Below, one piece after another: positions 1 to 12,059 of a DNA stretch of 64,000 nt. This stretch comes from Lethocerus indicus (lineage: Eukaryota > Arthropoda > Insecta > Hemiptera > Belostomatidae): the NCBI GenBank assembly GCA_019843655.1, contig JACDQD010000011.1, forward strand, positions 14,426,604 to 14,490,603, given 5' to 3'. Position 1 is the stretch's first letter. Each line of letters opens with the position of its first letter. A program made the position numbers and the translations under genes. The notes under the pieces were generated by a model. The model was given only the letters and a program-made list of their open reading frames with translations, ran no database searches and was not told the DNA's origin.

Positions 1-2202
1 TGCCAAGAAAAATTTGGAATCAAACTTTTGTTTTTATTCACAAATACAGTAAATATATTCAATATATACTCACACGTACGGCTCGAGGGGAAAAACTCAA
101 GCGATATTCGTTCCGATTGACTGAGACCTTATCGCAAAAGGCGAATATAATGCGGGCCCTTTTATAGGGGCGTCGTTTATAACAAATATTTCGAACGAAC
201 TTCCGAACACATTCGTGTTGACTGTTGGAATATTCACCGACGGCAGTTGCACGCGTTACGCGAAAATGAGTGATAGCGTGATAAAATTGAAACGGCGGTC
301 TGTCACGAATGATACATTTGGTGCCCCAATTTACTTTGTTTATCCTAGAAATGAGACGTCCTAAATTCTTAAATTGTAGTGCATAAATGCTAAACCAAGT
401 TTCGTACATTCCAATATACAACGAAATTTATTGCACTATATTCATTAAAACTAGGGTTTGGTAGTGGGAAGGCGGGTGAAAATGTCTCTCAATCCTGTTT
501 TCAATGGGCAGCCTAATGTCCCCCATGCTGCTATTTTTAAAAGTTATATCCGAGAAAACGTTTCCCGGAAAACAGATTAACCGAAGGCCCACGGTGTCCC
601 CTACACGGACCCGCAGGGGCTATTATCAGGTTAAAGCGGACAATTTGACTCTGACCCTGTGAAATTAGATTCTGAGTTGATTTAGCCCCTTCAGTTTATA
701 ACTCCGCGCGCTCTGAACGCAGCTCGGGCGTTCAGTTTAAACGACCCCGTTCGTTTTCTTTTTCCCGTACAGGCACAATCTGGCACAGATTTCCAACAAC
801 ATTAAATTTATGTCTGCCGTTTAAATTTATTTCGCCAAAAAAAAAAAAAATCGCCACGGTGTCCACGGTTCAGGAAAAAAGACATTATTAAAACTGCTGT
901 ACACTTCGTTCTAGTAAAATAATATCTACATTACTATTTTTTATTTATGTCACTAATCAAATATGAAGTTATTTAGACAGAAAAAATTGGAAACTGTTTC
1001 CTGAACTTTATTCCTTTGAGGAATTTCAAAACTTAAGAGTAAATGACCACATGAACGCTTTTCGATCACAGACAGTCTTAAATTTGCGTATTAAACTACC
1101 TGGATGTAATTCTTATGATCACGGAACTGCGCTCCATTGTCGGTCAATGATACGGAAAACCCTGTTCTGAACTTTCCCATTCCACTTAGCAGTATTTTAA
1201 AGTTGGCTTAGGCGGTGTTCGCCTCAGAGATATGGTTAGATAGAACTAATAGCCGAATCCTAGATATTCACCCACTGTCGGTTGGTTTTTCTTCCGCGAT
1301 AAAACTGTGGCGATATAAACATACGATTATGGTGTCGTTATAAAGATATTATGTTCTCAGTCATTGAGACTCCGTTTGGGCTTAGAGATACAGTCTCTAC
1401 ACTCTAACATTTGCGATCATTTTATTTGGTTAGGTATTGAAGAAATTTTCAGACGCAATTTTAGAACTGGAGAGCAATTAAAACTGGTGTTTATAAAGCC
1501 GACGCTTCGTCCGTAAAATGTTCGACGCTTCGTTTATTTTTCTTTACACCTTTTCATGCAAACTAAGCCCATTTGCGGGACTAATAACGCCAGTTCCCCA
1601 CGTTTAAACGGCCCCCCCGCTAGCGGGGTATTCGAATCATGAGTCTGTGCGATGGGGGAGAGCGGGGTTTGACAGCGCGAGAAATTTATAATCACACATC
1701 TCATATGTTCGGTGCGTGGAAAAACCGAGTGAATATTGAGCGAATGCAAATTGAGTCGTCGGGGCCGGCATAATGGAGCCGGAGCCGCGGGAAAAATTCC
1801 CGAAGGCGAGGGCCGAAAATAAAAACAGAAACCGATAATTTGTCCAGTGCGATGAGCCTCACGGCAATACCTGTGAGGAGGGAGCGGGGGCGGCGGGGGC
1901 GGAGACGTTGACCCGGCCGAAGACGGACGCCTTCGGTATTCAATGGACGTCCCCGGTCAATGGTGGGCGGAGGCGAGGAGTAAAAGGGGAAATTCAGTAA
2001 TTATTGTATTGATGCTAATAAGTTGGCTACTATGAATTTTAATCGAGCCGCCCGTCGGTCACAGGGAATTATAAAAGGACGGTGTGGAAATAATATTCTT
2101 AGGGGACTTAAAATCTCGGGTCAATAAGAGAGTTCGGTATATGAACATTCGATCCATGGATCCGCAACGTTTGCACACAAGCTGGAACTTAATTCGTTTA
2201 AT
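1..2202. other. Non-coding stretch, no gene recognised
   Basis: No open frame here has recognisable protein similarity or exon-like structure. The segment has AT-rich DNA around 880-1500 and a GC-rich, CpG-bearing island around 1740-1980. It holds a 14-base A run at 837-850, a short perfect palindrome CCCCGCTAGCGGGG near 1612-1627, and the 11-mer CGACGCTTCGT twice, at 1500-1510 and 1523-1533. The last 11 bases (2192-2202) look like the left target-site copy of the adjacent retrotransposon. It is probably intergenic or intronic. Confidence 0.6.
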
Positions 2203-2828
2203 CAATGACATACCAATTCCTACCCAACAGCAGTCTTGGGCTCCACCTCGACAAACGTCTCACGTGGAATCCCCACACCCGACTCAAAAGAATCGACTTA
2301 AACAGAAAATTTGGACTCTTAAGGCCATTACTAAAACGGACATCGAAATTGACCTTAAGTAACAAACTAACAATATACAAAGCGATACTCAAACCGACAT
2401 GGACATATGGTATTGAGCTATGGGGTTCCACCAAGACATACAACATCGCTCGTATTCAGAGATTCCAATCAAAAGTCCTTCGCACCATCCTTAATGCTCC
2501 CACATGTGGTATGTTTCTAACTACACAATCCACCATGACCTCAACATACCGACAGTCGACGAAGTCGCAAAATCTCGGTTCCTGAAGTTCCACTCCCGCC
2601 TTTCTCCTCATCCTAATCCACTCGTTCAGCCCCTTTCTTCTTTTACCCATCCCACTATCCCCACCACGATCCACGGCCCAGAGATCATCTCGGACAGTAG
2701 TTAAATCATGTCAAAAGCGCCATCATTGGGTGGTTTCTTTATCGAGACAAACACGTGAAAAATATACATGTATCAATTGCACCTATAACTGTAAAAGTTA
2801 ATTGTGTAAAATAAAAAAGTTAAAAAAA
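2203..2828 (+). mobile_element. 5'-truncated non-LTR retrotransposon (Jockey-like), copy 1
   Basis: This is the 3' end of a LINE-type element in plus orientation. Conceptual translation gives LGLHLDKRLTWNPHTRLKR, then YKAILKPTWTYGIELWGS, then IARIQRFQSKVLRTI and DLNIPTVDEVAKSRFLKFHSRL-like sequence. This series is known from the region C-terminal to the reverse transcriptase core in insect Jockey-clade elements. A short 3' UTR follows, ending in an AATAAA-like AAATAAAAAAGTT and eight A. The 3' end closely matches the tail of the second copy at 62705-63072. The likely target-site duplication is ATTCGTTTAAT (2192-2202) against ATTCCTTTAAT (2829-2839), 10 of 11 identical. Protein similarity starts right after it (IPIP), which supports truncation during insertion. 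No RT catalytic motif (YxDD) is present, so the copy is inactive. Confidence 0.85.
2205..2704 (+). pseudogene. ORF2 C-terminal remnant, frameshifted twice
   Basis: This is a broken remnant of the retrotransposon ORF2 protein. The peptide NDIPIPTQQ reads in the frame of position 2084. The main block (LGLHLDKRLTW to VLRTILNAP) reads in the frame of 2205-2585. The continuation (WYVSNYTIHHDLNIPTVDE and onward) reads in the frame of 2504-2704. Two frameshifts, near 2225-2245 and near 2500, are therefore needed to follow the family's usual order. The family's polymerase and endonuclease domains lie upstream and are absent. The ATG at 2084 is not a native start: that part of the open frame is host flank. 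The product would not be functional. Confidence 0.8.
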
Positions 2829-2839
2829 ATTCCTTTAAT
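2829..2839. repeat. Right target-site duplication of retrotransposon copy 1 (imperfect)
   Basis: ATTCCTTTAAT directly after the A8 tail matches ATTCGTTTAAT at 2192-2202 in 10 of 11 bases. Position at both predicted ends, rather than length, is the main support. The first base could equally be the last A of the tail. Confidence 0.6.
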
Positions 2840-5544
2840 GTAAATTGTAGGCAAATATTGGATCCACAAGATATGGTGTATAATGGTAGGTGTATACGCG
2901 GTGTTGGCGGTTACAGGCGAACAGGACAACGGTGTGTGCCCCATTGGACCTTAACTGGACTTTGGCTAAGACTGGTTGGCTTTAACAGGCGGTTTAGCGT
3001 GTATCGCGTGTCCAGGGCCCATCCACCCGGGGGGCGGCTCAACGGCGGGAATTGATTAATTCCCAGCCGCGTCCCGATCGGATATTGGCCGGGATTTAGG
3101 ACTCGGGAGCCGGGACCCAGCGGAAATTTACTGCGGGTAAACTGCCCGCCTTCAGCCGTGAGGACACTACGCTCCGTCCAGATATTTACTAAGATTACCG
3201 TCCAGACTGTTTTATGAACGAGAGGGAAGACCGATTCGGAAATTATACGAAACCCTCTAAATGATTCCCCGTCAGAAGTGGCCCGCCAAGTGAAACTCCC
3301 AGGGTTAAATCCTCCCTCCGCAGTATTTTAATTTCAACAAAATCATAAATCCCCCCCACCCCGGCGCAACACAGTCAATTTGCATTTGAAACAGACCACA
3401 AGGCCCTTATTTTAGCCCTTTGTCCGCTAAGATAATTGAAACATAAATATTCTTGGCCCGTCAACCCTCGAAGGACGTCTGGGCACGGTCGATATAGGGC
3501 CGCTAATGCAATTTGATTTCAATAACTTCTAGTGGGGGCGTTCCATTAACTTACTATATCTGTTGTGGGGGTTCGGAATAGCGTTTGGAAAAAAGCGTTC
3601 GATCAGTCTACACTCGCCTATTCGGCCCCGCGATAGTTTCTGCCCACAAAATCTTCTTAATAATTTAGTGCCAAATCAATCGTCTAAGATACAAAGTATA
3701 TAGTTTTATATTAATTATTTCTTAGTTGTACAATTGTTATATGTAAGAATTTTTTTCTTTCTACGAGCAATGCTGATCAAACACTAACAACAATGGAGGT
3801 TTTCTCCCATTTTTTATTTTTATTACATTTATTTACTTTGAACACTTAGGTCTCGAGGCCATTTCCTTTTCAGGCGTCTCTAGGGAACGTTTGGTATGTC
3901 GGAATATGTAAGAAAGAAAGGGGAAAATTTTGTTAATACTCCCAGTAGCTGTTATCGTCGGTTAAGTGAACCACCACTGGCTCTACGGGGGATTGAATAT
4001 GAAAGATTAAAACAGTGTTTCACCCTTAACGGCGGAGCTGTCGCAGTGAGCCGACCATTACTCGGGGAGTTGGGGTGAACGCGGTCTGTGCGAGAAGTGC
4101 AGTTTCATAGGGCGACGCGAGGGGTCAGTTGGCCGGATAAGTTGTCTTTATTTATGAGCGGTCCGATAGGTGCGAGCACCTGTTGCACCTCTACATGCAC
4201 AGTGCGCTTCGATCCGCCCCCACTAGGCATTCAACAGGCCGGCCAACTTTCACCCGCCGACCTATTACTAGACTTTTTCCTTTAATTTTCCAACACAAAG
4301 TGGCCAACGTCATCGCAAAAGGGAGTTACGGCCAAAAATTGAAATTCTCCCGAATCGATTAAAATGTTTCACTCTTCACCGGAACTATACACTATACTAC
4401 TTCCTATTAATTTTATAAGTTTAGCGAAATATAAATTTCACTATATGGTTTACAATTATCTCTTATTCTTCTTCCTTCTCTTATCCAATAATCTAGTCGC
4501 GACAAACAATTCATCGAATTTCTTACGGCGATTACATTCCTGGGCTATTTCGGCCGCTCGAAGCGTCGATGGGACCTAATTCGGCGATTCACGCATCAGG
4601 GGTACCGACGTTTCGGAAATTGGGGGATCGTCCCCTACCATAAATATCATCGAACATCAAAGGGCTGACTCTCTTAAGGGAAGAGGAGGAGGAGCAGAAA
4701 GAAGTAGAAGGACGGTTCATCTCCTTCGGCAGTTCATTGAAAACTGACCTCCCCGGCTGGCCTACTCCTAATAGCGCATTAGTTGAAATTTATGTGAGCG
4801 CGTACAAACTCCCATCTGTCGCCATTAGGTCGGCCGTGGGGCGGTAGGGGACAATGCGGCTCTCCTCCGTGTGTGCGAGAGAGAGAGAGAGAGAGGGGAG
4901 AGGGGGGGGGTCCCAGTGCCACCGCCCGATTTGTAAACCGTATCTGTCTGTAAAGATGCCGGCCACCGATATCCCAACCGACCCCTCCTGTCACTGATCC
5001 TTTTTTGCCTCCACTTTGAGACGGCCAGTATTGAAATCCGCACCAATAAGTGGACCCGGTGCAGTTTTTTCCCTCTCTACAACTACAACAGACGAATGCA
5101 ACATACAACTGTCTATTGATTCCGGTATTTCCCGTACAATAGACTGTGGGACATCCTTCGGGTAAACTGTCTCCAATGTGTTGTGCCCGGGGGGACTCGA
5201 ATCGTTGAAAAGCGTATCTAGAATAGTTTCCCCTATCTGATCTCGTACTTGTATCTCTTGCTTCTTTCAACGCCCACTTCCCTCCTTCCTATTGAGGCCG
5301 GTAATTTCGTTTCTATCTAAAAGGATTGAATGGATCATAAAGACTGATTATTTCTGGTGAAAGGAAATAAGATTTCGTACTTAATTAAATTGGATTGGGT
5401 TTGAGCACAAACTTCAATATAAGGGGTAAGAAAGTCTAAAAATCTAAAGGACGATTATACCCAAAATCGATTAAATATTCTGTTTACAACATCTCTAACA
5501 ATAATTTGAGTATATCGAAAATATAAAAAATGGTTTATCTTAGA
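2840..5544. other. Non-coding stretch, no gene recognised
   Basis: Mixed-composition DNA with no recognisable gene. GC-rich patches lie at 2990-3130, with a short imperfect inverted repeat GGGAATT/AATTCCC near 3045-3063, and at 4790-5000. AT-rich DNA lies at 3660-3850 and 5310-5540. Open frames of 60-163 codons on both strands have no recognisable domains. The longest (4779-5270, minus) runs through a GA microsatellite. Confidence 0.55.
4877..4895. repeat. (GA)n microsatellite followed by a G-rich run
   Basis: About nine GA units run directly into a G-rich tail with eight or more consecutive G near 4903-4910. On the minus strand this encodes the SLSLS stretch seen in local open frames, which is a sign that those frames are not genes. 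Confidence 0.9.
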
Positions 5545-5753
5545 ATACCTGTTTTGTGGTCTGCGAGGGGTTGGAATACCGTAGATTTTATGTGTTTCTG
5601 TGTCCTCTCACTCTTTTGCTAGACCAAAAGGTGCCCAAAAAACATCCAAAGTGCTAATAGTGACTAACACCGCTACTGAAGATGGTGGGAAACCGTAACC
5701 GGTCTAGCAAAAGACCAAACCAGCGAGAGGAGACAGAAACACACGACTCTACG
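5545..5753. mobile_element. Fold-back (hairpin) repeat, copy 1, internally deleted
   Basis: The left part carries the family terminus ACCTGTTTTGTGGTCTGCGA, then GAATACCGTAG and a CTTTTGCTAGACC block ending at 5625. From about 5631 it switches to the opposite arm: TGCCCAAAAAACATCC, ACACCGCTACTGAAGATGG, ACCGGTCTAGCAAAAGACC, GCGAGAGGAGACAGAAAC. The arms are inverted copies of each other, but the left arm has lost its inner half (compare copy 5 at 57797-58130). No coding capacity and no confident target-site duplication. This is a non-autonomous, MITE-like or fold-back-like repeat; I cannot place it in a named family. Confidence 0.85.
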
Positions 5754-7090
5754 TTAAAAAATAGATTATTGTTAATTATTTGGCTGCAGCAGCCAAAGGA
5801 GAAAAGTCAATAGTCACGCGAATAGTAAATATGAGAATATTAATTGTTATTAATCGTTACCCCGGAATCGGTGAAATGAAAACTCGATCCGGCAATTATT
5901 CCGTTTACAATACGGCCGAATACATTAATTAGCCATGTAACAATAATAGCGTAGTGTTTATCTTGGATAACATGTTTGGACTGAAAACATGTTGCGGTTT
6001 GCTTTAAGTGTGGCCATTACTGACCGAGTGCAATTGCGTATGCGTCCGTGTGCAGATTATTTGTAGGCGAGGAGGAGGAGGAGGAGGAGGAGGAGAGCGT
6101 CTCCAAATTATTATCAAGTCGCATCTACCGATTTCGATTCAACGTGCTATTCCTTCCGACGCTGGAGGGGGAGGAACTGCAGAAGTGCCACGTGCACAGC
6201 TCTCCTACCTGGCGGTATTCCGAAGGGAAATCTACGCTACTGTCAAAGGTTAACAGAGAAAAGAAAATGGTCTTGAAAAATTACATTTCATACAGAGTCC
6301 TGAAATAGTACCGAAATCTGAATAATACAATCCTCTCTGCGGGGGAGGATGGCGGAGAATACTTTTTAAAAATACAAAAAAAGGAACACGATACCCTTGC
6401 GGATAAACACTTGAAAATTTGCGGACGCTCAGGTAGAAGGTAGTCCTGAATACATCTGCAACCTTTTTTCTCTATTAATGTGTTATTCTTAAAGGATTTC
6501 AATAGTATCCTAACAGTAGGGATCCCCACTTGGAGCGTTCGGAGGGCGGGATCTTACTGTAACTGAAAAAATACATTGTATGTAACATCTCGACATCATC
6601 TTCACAAATCTTCCTATTGTTCTGTCAGTTCCAGCTGGGAGGAAGAATTTCACCCCGAACCGTTATTAGTGTCAGTTCGGTGGCATAATAGTGTTTGTGC
6701 CCAATTGATATGCGGTTTTCATTTTCTTCAATCCGGGACCTACGAGAAGAGCGCCCCGTTACTTATCCGCATTGTGGGTGGACTCACTGAACACAATACG
6801 GCCGACCGCGTTAACCCTGCCCACGCGGGGGGATCGCAATTAATAGGGCTAATAATAAATTGATCCCGGTCAAGTCGTAAAATTTATACAGAGCGGCGTT
6901 GTTTTATAGCGCGGTTGGGACATTTCATAATTCCCGGAACTCCGGGACCGGTTTCGAATTGTGAACTAAGCGTTGTCTTCAATTATGAGCGCACTGCTCA
7001 GAAATCAACGATTTTAATTTACATTTCGGGCCAACAGAAATGTAATACACTAAAAACGACATTAACAAACATCCCACGTGCCGGATTTAA
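5754..7090. other. Non-coding stretch, no gene recognised
   Basis: Apart from the (GGA)n tract at 6069-6096 I see no gene or known repeat. DNA before 5960 is AT-rich. Frames of 81-95 codons near 6008-6863 have no recognisable domain; the first two are driven by the GGA repeat (poly-Gly or poly-Glu). Confidence 0.5.
6069..6096. repeat. (GGA)n trinucleotide microsatellite
   Basis: About nine uninterrupted GGA units. In the three forward frames this reads as poly-Gly, poly-Glu or poly-Arg, which explains the low-complexity open frames across it. Confidence 0.95.
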
Positions 7091-7166
7091 GTCACCGCCT
7101 AGCAACCGAAACCGGTCTAGCAAAAGACCAAACCAGCGAGAGGAGACATTCCAAATCCTCGCAGAT
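7091..7166. mobile_element. Fold-back repeat, copy 2, single arm
   Basis: Only one arm (the right-hand orientation of copy 5) is present. The core CCGAAACCGGTCTAGCAAAA and AGACCAAACCAGCGAGAGGA at 7107-7145 is identical to the family. Weaker matches extend left (TCACCGCCTA against ACACCGCTACTG) and right (ATTCCAAATCCTCGCAGA against the family's ATTCCAACCCCTCGCAGA). No opposing arm lies within several hundred bases, so this is a solo arm. Confidence 0.75.
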
Positions 7167-10100
7167 AATATATAGATATTCTTTTTGGTCACTGCCATTC
7201 TCGACACCGAGATCAGATATTCTCGGTAGAAAAACATTGTTGTTAGGGCACCGTCTAATCTTCTTACTTCCTCCCGTTCTTCAAGTTGGACTGTATTGAG
7301 GAGTTTCACATGTTACGAACGGATTTATATTCGCGATGAGGTCGCCGGATACTTTTGTTCGAGTCTGTCTTATCCGCAATCGTACAATCGCCAGCTGTAA
7401 AAACACCGTTGTCCCGGCTGAACGAGGGGTAACACGAAACGTCAGCGCAGCCCCCCTGGGGATCATCCCCGAGACACGAAGGGGGGGGGCACCTCAAGTT
7501 TACCTGGGATCATCGTCCGTTTTGTGGCCATTTAAAAACCTCCGAAGGGCCGAGCGTGCGGAAAAACAGGTAAACCAGAGTTCCTCGGGGGAGGGTCGTA
7601 CCGAATATCGTCCTTAAATTTGTTGCTAATGGCGCCGGTGCCATTCGAAGGCTGTTGCGCGGAAACCGGGATTAGGTCGCGGGCCGGTGAATGGGCCGAA
7701 TGGAAGAAAGGGACCGCCGGGTACCAAACAGGTCCGGGTGTGTTCTAGACAATGGGCGCCCTTTTCGGGAACGCCCTTAATACAAGTATAATGCATCGAG
7801 CTTCGTTGTAATAAGGCGCACGGATTTCGGTCTTTGAATGGGATTAAACTAGCTATTTTGGGGGAAAGACAATCTATTTCACTTCTATTAAACGCGGGGC
7901 ATCGTGACATTGCACTTTGCAGCTCTCAGACAATTCGCAGGAAGGATTTTTACTCAGCAATCCACTATTATTGGTCTCTTGCCACAAAATAACACAAAGA
8001 GCTACTGAACTAAGTAGCGGTATGTATTTTTAAACAAAATCGTTGTTCGGCCATCAACCTCCGGTCTACGATCAAGCTAGAAGAGTGGCTAGTGATAGCA
8101 GTGGGCGTCGGACGTTATTACGATCGCACTTTGGTTTTTTCCAGTGATCCACTGTTTTAACAAGTGGATAAAGGTTTTCCCTGTGCGAGGTTTCTCCCAC
8201 AGTCAGTAGACAACGCTAACCCTTCCATAGGGTGGTTTGCTGGTGGGAAGCGAGGAAAAGTATCACTGACGAAGAAACGCGGGGTGAAACCAACGCCAAA
8301 AAGAATGTACGGTTGAAGTACGAGGCAGACTTGAGAGAAAACGTTCCCAAAATTCCGGCCAGAAGAACTATGGAACTAAGAAAAACCCAATCCGACAGTA
8401 CCGAAAATTACGTTCTCAAGATATTTGCCAATTGCATTATATATCACTGTCATTACTACCTGTAAATGCAATATGTTGTAATTGTACCGTATGTAGAGTA
8501 TTAATTAATGCACGCTGGGCCAATACGCCAGTTCACCTCAGATTTACGACGCTGGGGTCTAGTATCTGCATAGTGCATTAATAATTCAAAATTGCCGAAT
8601 TCATCGATTCGGGCATTCTCTCGGGAGGAATTCTTTACTCGTTTCTGTATTCTTAACTATTACATAAAAGCATACTCATTGTCGCTTTGAATTTCGAATG
8701 CGCCAGCAGATAAATTTCCAGTCGGAAGCATTCTATGGCGCCGTATATTAGTTGTAAAATAGAGGGGGTTTAAATAATGCAGAGTTGTTGGCCGTGTGAT
8801 TGGCCAAATTTGGTACCGCTAAGAGGCGTTCTAGGTTGGCGGGGTGGCGGGGTGGGGGTGGAGATACGGGGAAGGAAAGAAAGGCGAGAGAAAGCCTCTA
8901 ACAAAAGGTTCTATCGCGCGGGGATTCGCTAGATTCAAATAACGACGAGGGGGGCGGTTCTCCTCTACCGCGCTTCCCTGTACAAGTGAGGCGCCCCCGC
9001 CCCCGCTACCGCCCCCGCTATCCACGGCCATAGCTGTCGTATCGGAATTCAATACAATCACTCAACTTCACAGCGGCCTCCCCGCCGATTCTGCCTCCGG
9101 TGCCGAGATAAAACCGCGAGAGAAATAGAATTTCCACCTTTATTCCTCCGTTAAGGTTTTTCTTGTTGTAAGCCACGGAGGAGTGGGTTTTGTCGGATTG
9201 GCGTGAAGGGTGGATGGGGATGTTTTGTGGGGGCGGAGGTGGGAATTAGACTGCGAGCTTCCTGCGAATAGTGCGCTTTCCTCGATGTCCCAGGAATTAT
9301 CCTAAATGAGTCGATGTCTCATCAGTTATATCAGACAAGACAGCGTTAATTTCTCCCCATATGAAAGACAGAATTTGGTCCATTTGTCCTCTTTTGGTCC
9401 ATCGATATTTTTCTTTTCGGGTTTCAGAAACTCCTTGCGGACCATACCTACAACGTCCAGCCCTAGATAAAATGTCCGGATCGTTCCGTAGTTATTTACC
9501 GCGCTGACCGGAGATTGAGAGGGATCGATCGAGGAGAAAGATTGCGGCACGTCGCCGCCGGTGAAAAGCTGTTTTCCGATTTTCAAAAGGGCCGAAGACC
9601 GAAAATAGAGGACGAGATTTGTATCGGTGAGGTGGGACGAAAAACTGGTCGGGGAGCGTGAGGTCCGAGAGTTGTCTTTGGGTACAGCCGGTGGTTCTCT
9701 TGGAGGGAGGCCGCCCGATGAGCCTATCTCTGTACGCCCCATTACCGACAGCCAAACGTTCGGAACGGGACCCGCGTAATCCGTGGCATGGGGCCTGCAG
9801 CGAGGGACGTTCACTAATGCCTCGTGCGTGCTCCTTCTTGACGCACCATTCAGTAGTTAGCACGCAACGGTCAGTTACGCGTAAATATATTATTTCATTT
9901 CGCAAATGGCATGTTGAAGTTAAACAACCCCGTTATGATACCTTAGCGACACCTTTACTGTAGAGTCGAATAAAATGACAAAGATAAAACAACACCCACA
10001 AAATAGAATACGTAATAATATTTAAAAAGACAAATAGAAATTCTTTAAAAATAATTAATATTAAAATAATTTTTTTTTAAATAAATCATTTTATCATTAT

Positions 10101-12010
10101 ATTGACATTTTTGGAGGTCTTAAAGAGTTACGTTATGCTATTAGAATAAAGCCGATCTTAAGCTGGCCTTTTTCCTATCTTATTTTGGGCATTAAACTTA
10201 TCGAATTCTTAAGTATTTCGAATCAAAAAAATCGTGTTATTTTTATACGTTTTAATTATTAAAATGTGTTCCGCTTGAGAACTGGCGATAATTCGTCCCA
10301 CTATTTTCCGGCACATTGCTCCCGCAGCTGAATTAGATAGTTCACCCTCTATCTTGTCCCATTGTCGTGGCCATCTCTACAGAGCGGGCTCTCTCTCTCT
10401 GCAGACGGTCAATAACGAGGATTATTTTTTGGCCAATTGAATTCAAACGCGGGCCGTTTATTTTGCCGTTTCAACCAGCCGTAAAGTTATTACCAGTGTG
10501 GTGGGGTAAGGGCATGAATGGTGGGGAGGGGGGGTCGACCTCGTTACTGGGCTACCGGGGCGATGGTATCGACTAGGTCCCCGGGCCCTAAGTATCCGGG
10601 ACAGATGGATCTCGGATAATTCACCATTTGTAATTCACGCTCGGATGAACGCTCATCTGATAATTGCGGGCGAGGATTTCTTTTTTCCTCGGTCCCAATT
10701 TGCATTCTGCCCTTTACAAACGGTCTATCTCGGGCCCAATTCCAACCGAGGGCTGGAAATGTTTTTATTTTTTAAAAAATACCCCGGGCTCGAAACGGTG
10801 CCCCGTTCGTCGACACTGGTGTTATTGTCCACTCTGATCCTCGACAGTGTGTTGAAAGGATACCACTCGGGCCCGAGAGAAAACACGACCGGGAACAGCC
10901 TCCGTTCTCATGAGTGACAGCTACTATCCACAAAGTAAATAGGGGAGGCCTCCCTCCCCTCCCTGTCATTAGTGGGCTCTTGTCCCACTCGATTTTTATA
11001 TTTCTGAAAGCGTAATAATAACATCGAAGGAACGTTGGGAGGAATTAAGGAAGTTGACGGCAGTTTTTATCGGTTCCGAGAGCATATCCGACGCATTTAG
11101 GGTTTATTAAATTTATTCACGAATACTTAAAATTTCCTAGTTCTATTTCATTACCAGTGGCCATTTTATGCCAGATAGTTTTATTCATTCTAGCTTCCAT
11201 TCTAGAATCAGACAAATCCAGAACGTAGACCGTAAACCTTAGGCTAAATGGGAATGAGATTGTACAATAATTCATACAATAATTAATTGTACATTAATAA
11301 AGAAGTACAGAGTATAAGACTTGATATTGATTCGATTACGGTAACAAACCTCTAAAGCGGTTTTGTGGACATCCGTTTTATTAAAAGGAGAAGAATTGCG
11401 GCGTTTAAGTGCTTCAAATATCTGTAGAATTAGAGAAACCTGTTGACTGGAGAATAGCATATGACACAATAATGGACCCATTCAAGGGGGAAAACGGCGG
11501 GTTACTTTTCCGAACGTACTTCTTCTAATGCAAAATGAGCACCACTTCTCGTTAACAGCCTCTCTCATGTTGTTTTCCAATAACATTGCAGTTTAATTAT
11601 TGTAAACACTCGAGCATTGTTTTTACCAACATCTTCCAACACCACTTAAATCTCGAACATCAGACATAACATCAGAGCGCCACTCTAGCTCAAAGCAAAC
11701 GATCATAATGTATACGGATAACATAAACTATTATTTCAGTACGGAAGATTGGGTCGGCCTACATTTAAAAAAAAACTTTTGTAGAAAACAATGCCAGATT
11801 TACAGCGGTGTAGATAGTTGTTTCGGCCGGCCATTAATTCACCCCGACCAGGGCTTGTCTCGCCTTCGTCCCGACAGAATATTCCCCCCCGGTCCTATCA
11901 CGAATTTCGTTCAGGCCCAATCACAATATATTTATTCCCGGGGCGGACGAAATGACATCCTCCTCCGCCTCCTCTTCCTATCTGTCGGACGTTAGGTCAG
12001 ATCGGTCGAT
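7167..12010. other. Non-coding stretch, no gene recognised
   Basis: No supported gene. GC-rich islands with C or G homopolymer runs lie at 7420-7760 and 8830-9110; the second is G-rich then C-rich, with runs of GGGG and CCCCC. AT-rich DNA lies at 9960-10270 and 11100-11350. A short (CT)6 tract sits at 10389-10400. A 9-bp inverted repeat TTAATGCAC/GTGCATTAA pairs 8505-8513 with 8573-8581. The longest open frames (9326-9814 and 9492-9905, minus) overlap each other in different frames and carry no motifs. Confidence 0.5.
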
Positions 12011-12059
12011 AAGGAGGGAGGCCGGAGGGAGAGAGCGAGAGGGAGGGAGGGAGGGAGGC
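12011..12059. repeat. Purine-rich GGGA/GA low-complexity tract
   Basis: A run of GGAGGGAG, GAGAGCGAGA and GGGAGGGAGG units, nearly all purine on the plus strand. Confidence 0.9.

Noticed and set aside
4779..5270. Minus-strand open frame of 163 codons with a Cys-rich stretch (CPTVYC, CCSCREG)
   Set aside because: Its C-terminal part translates the GA microsatellite (SLSLS), it has no signal peptide or known cysteine framework, and its length is within chance for the window.
9326..9905. Two overlapping minus-strand open frames of 162 and 137 codons
   Set aside because: They overlap each other in different frames with no motif, and a plus-strand frame of 101 codons overlaps too. This is typical of stop-poor GC-rich DNA.
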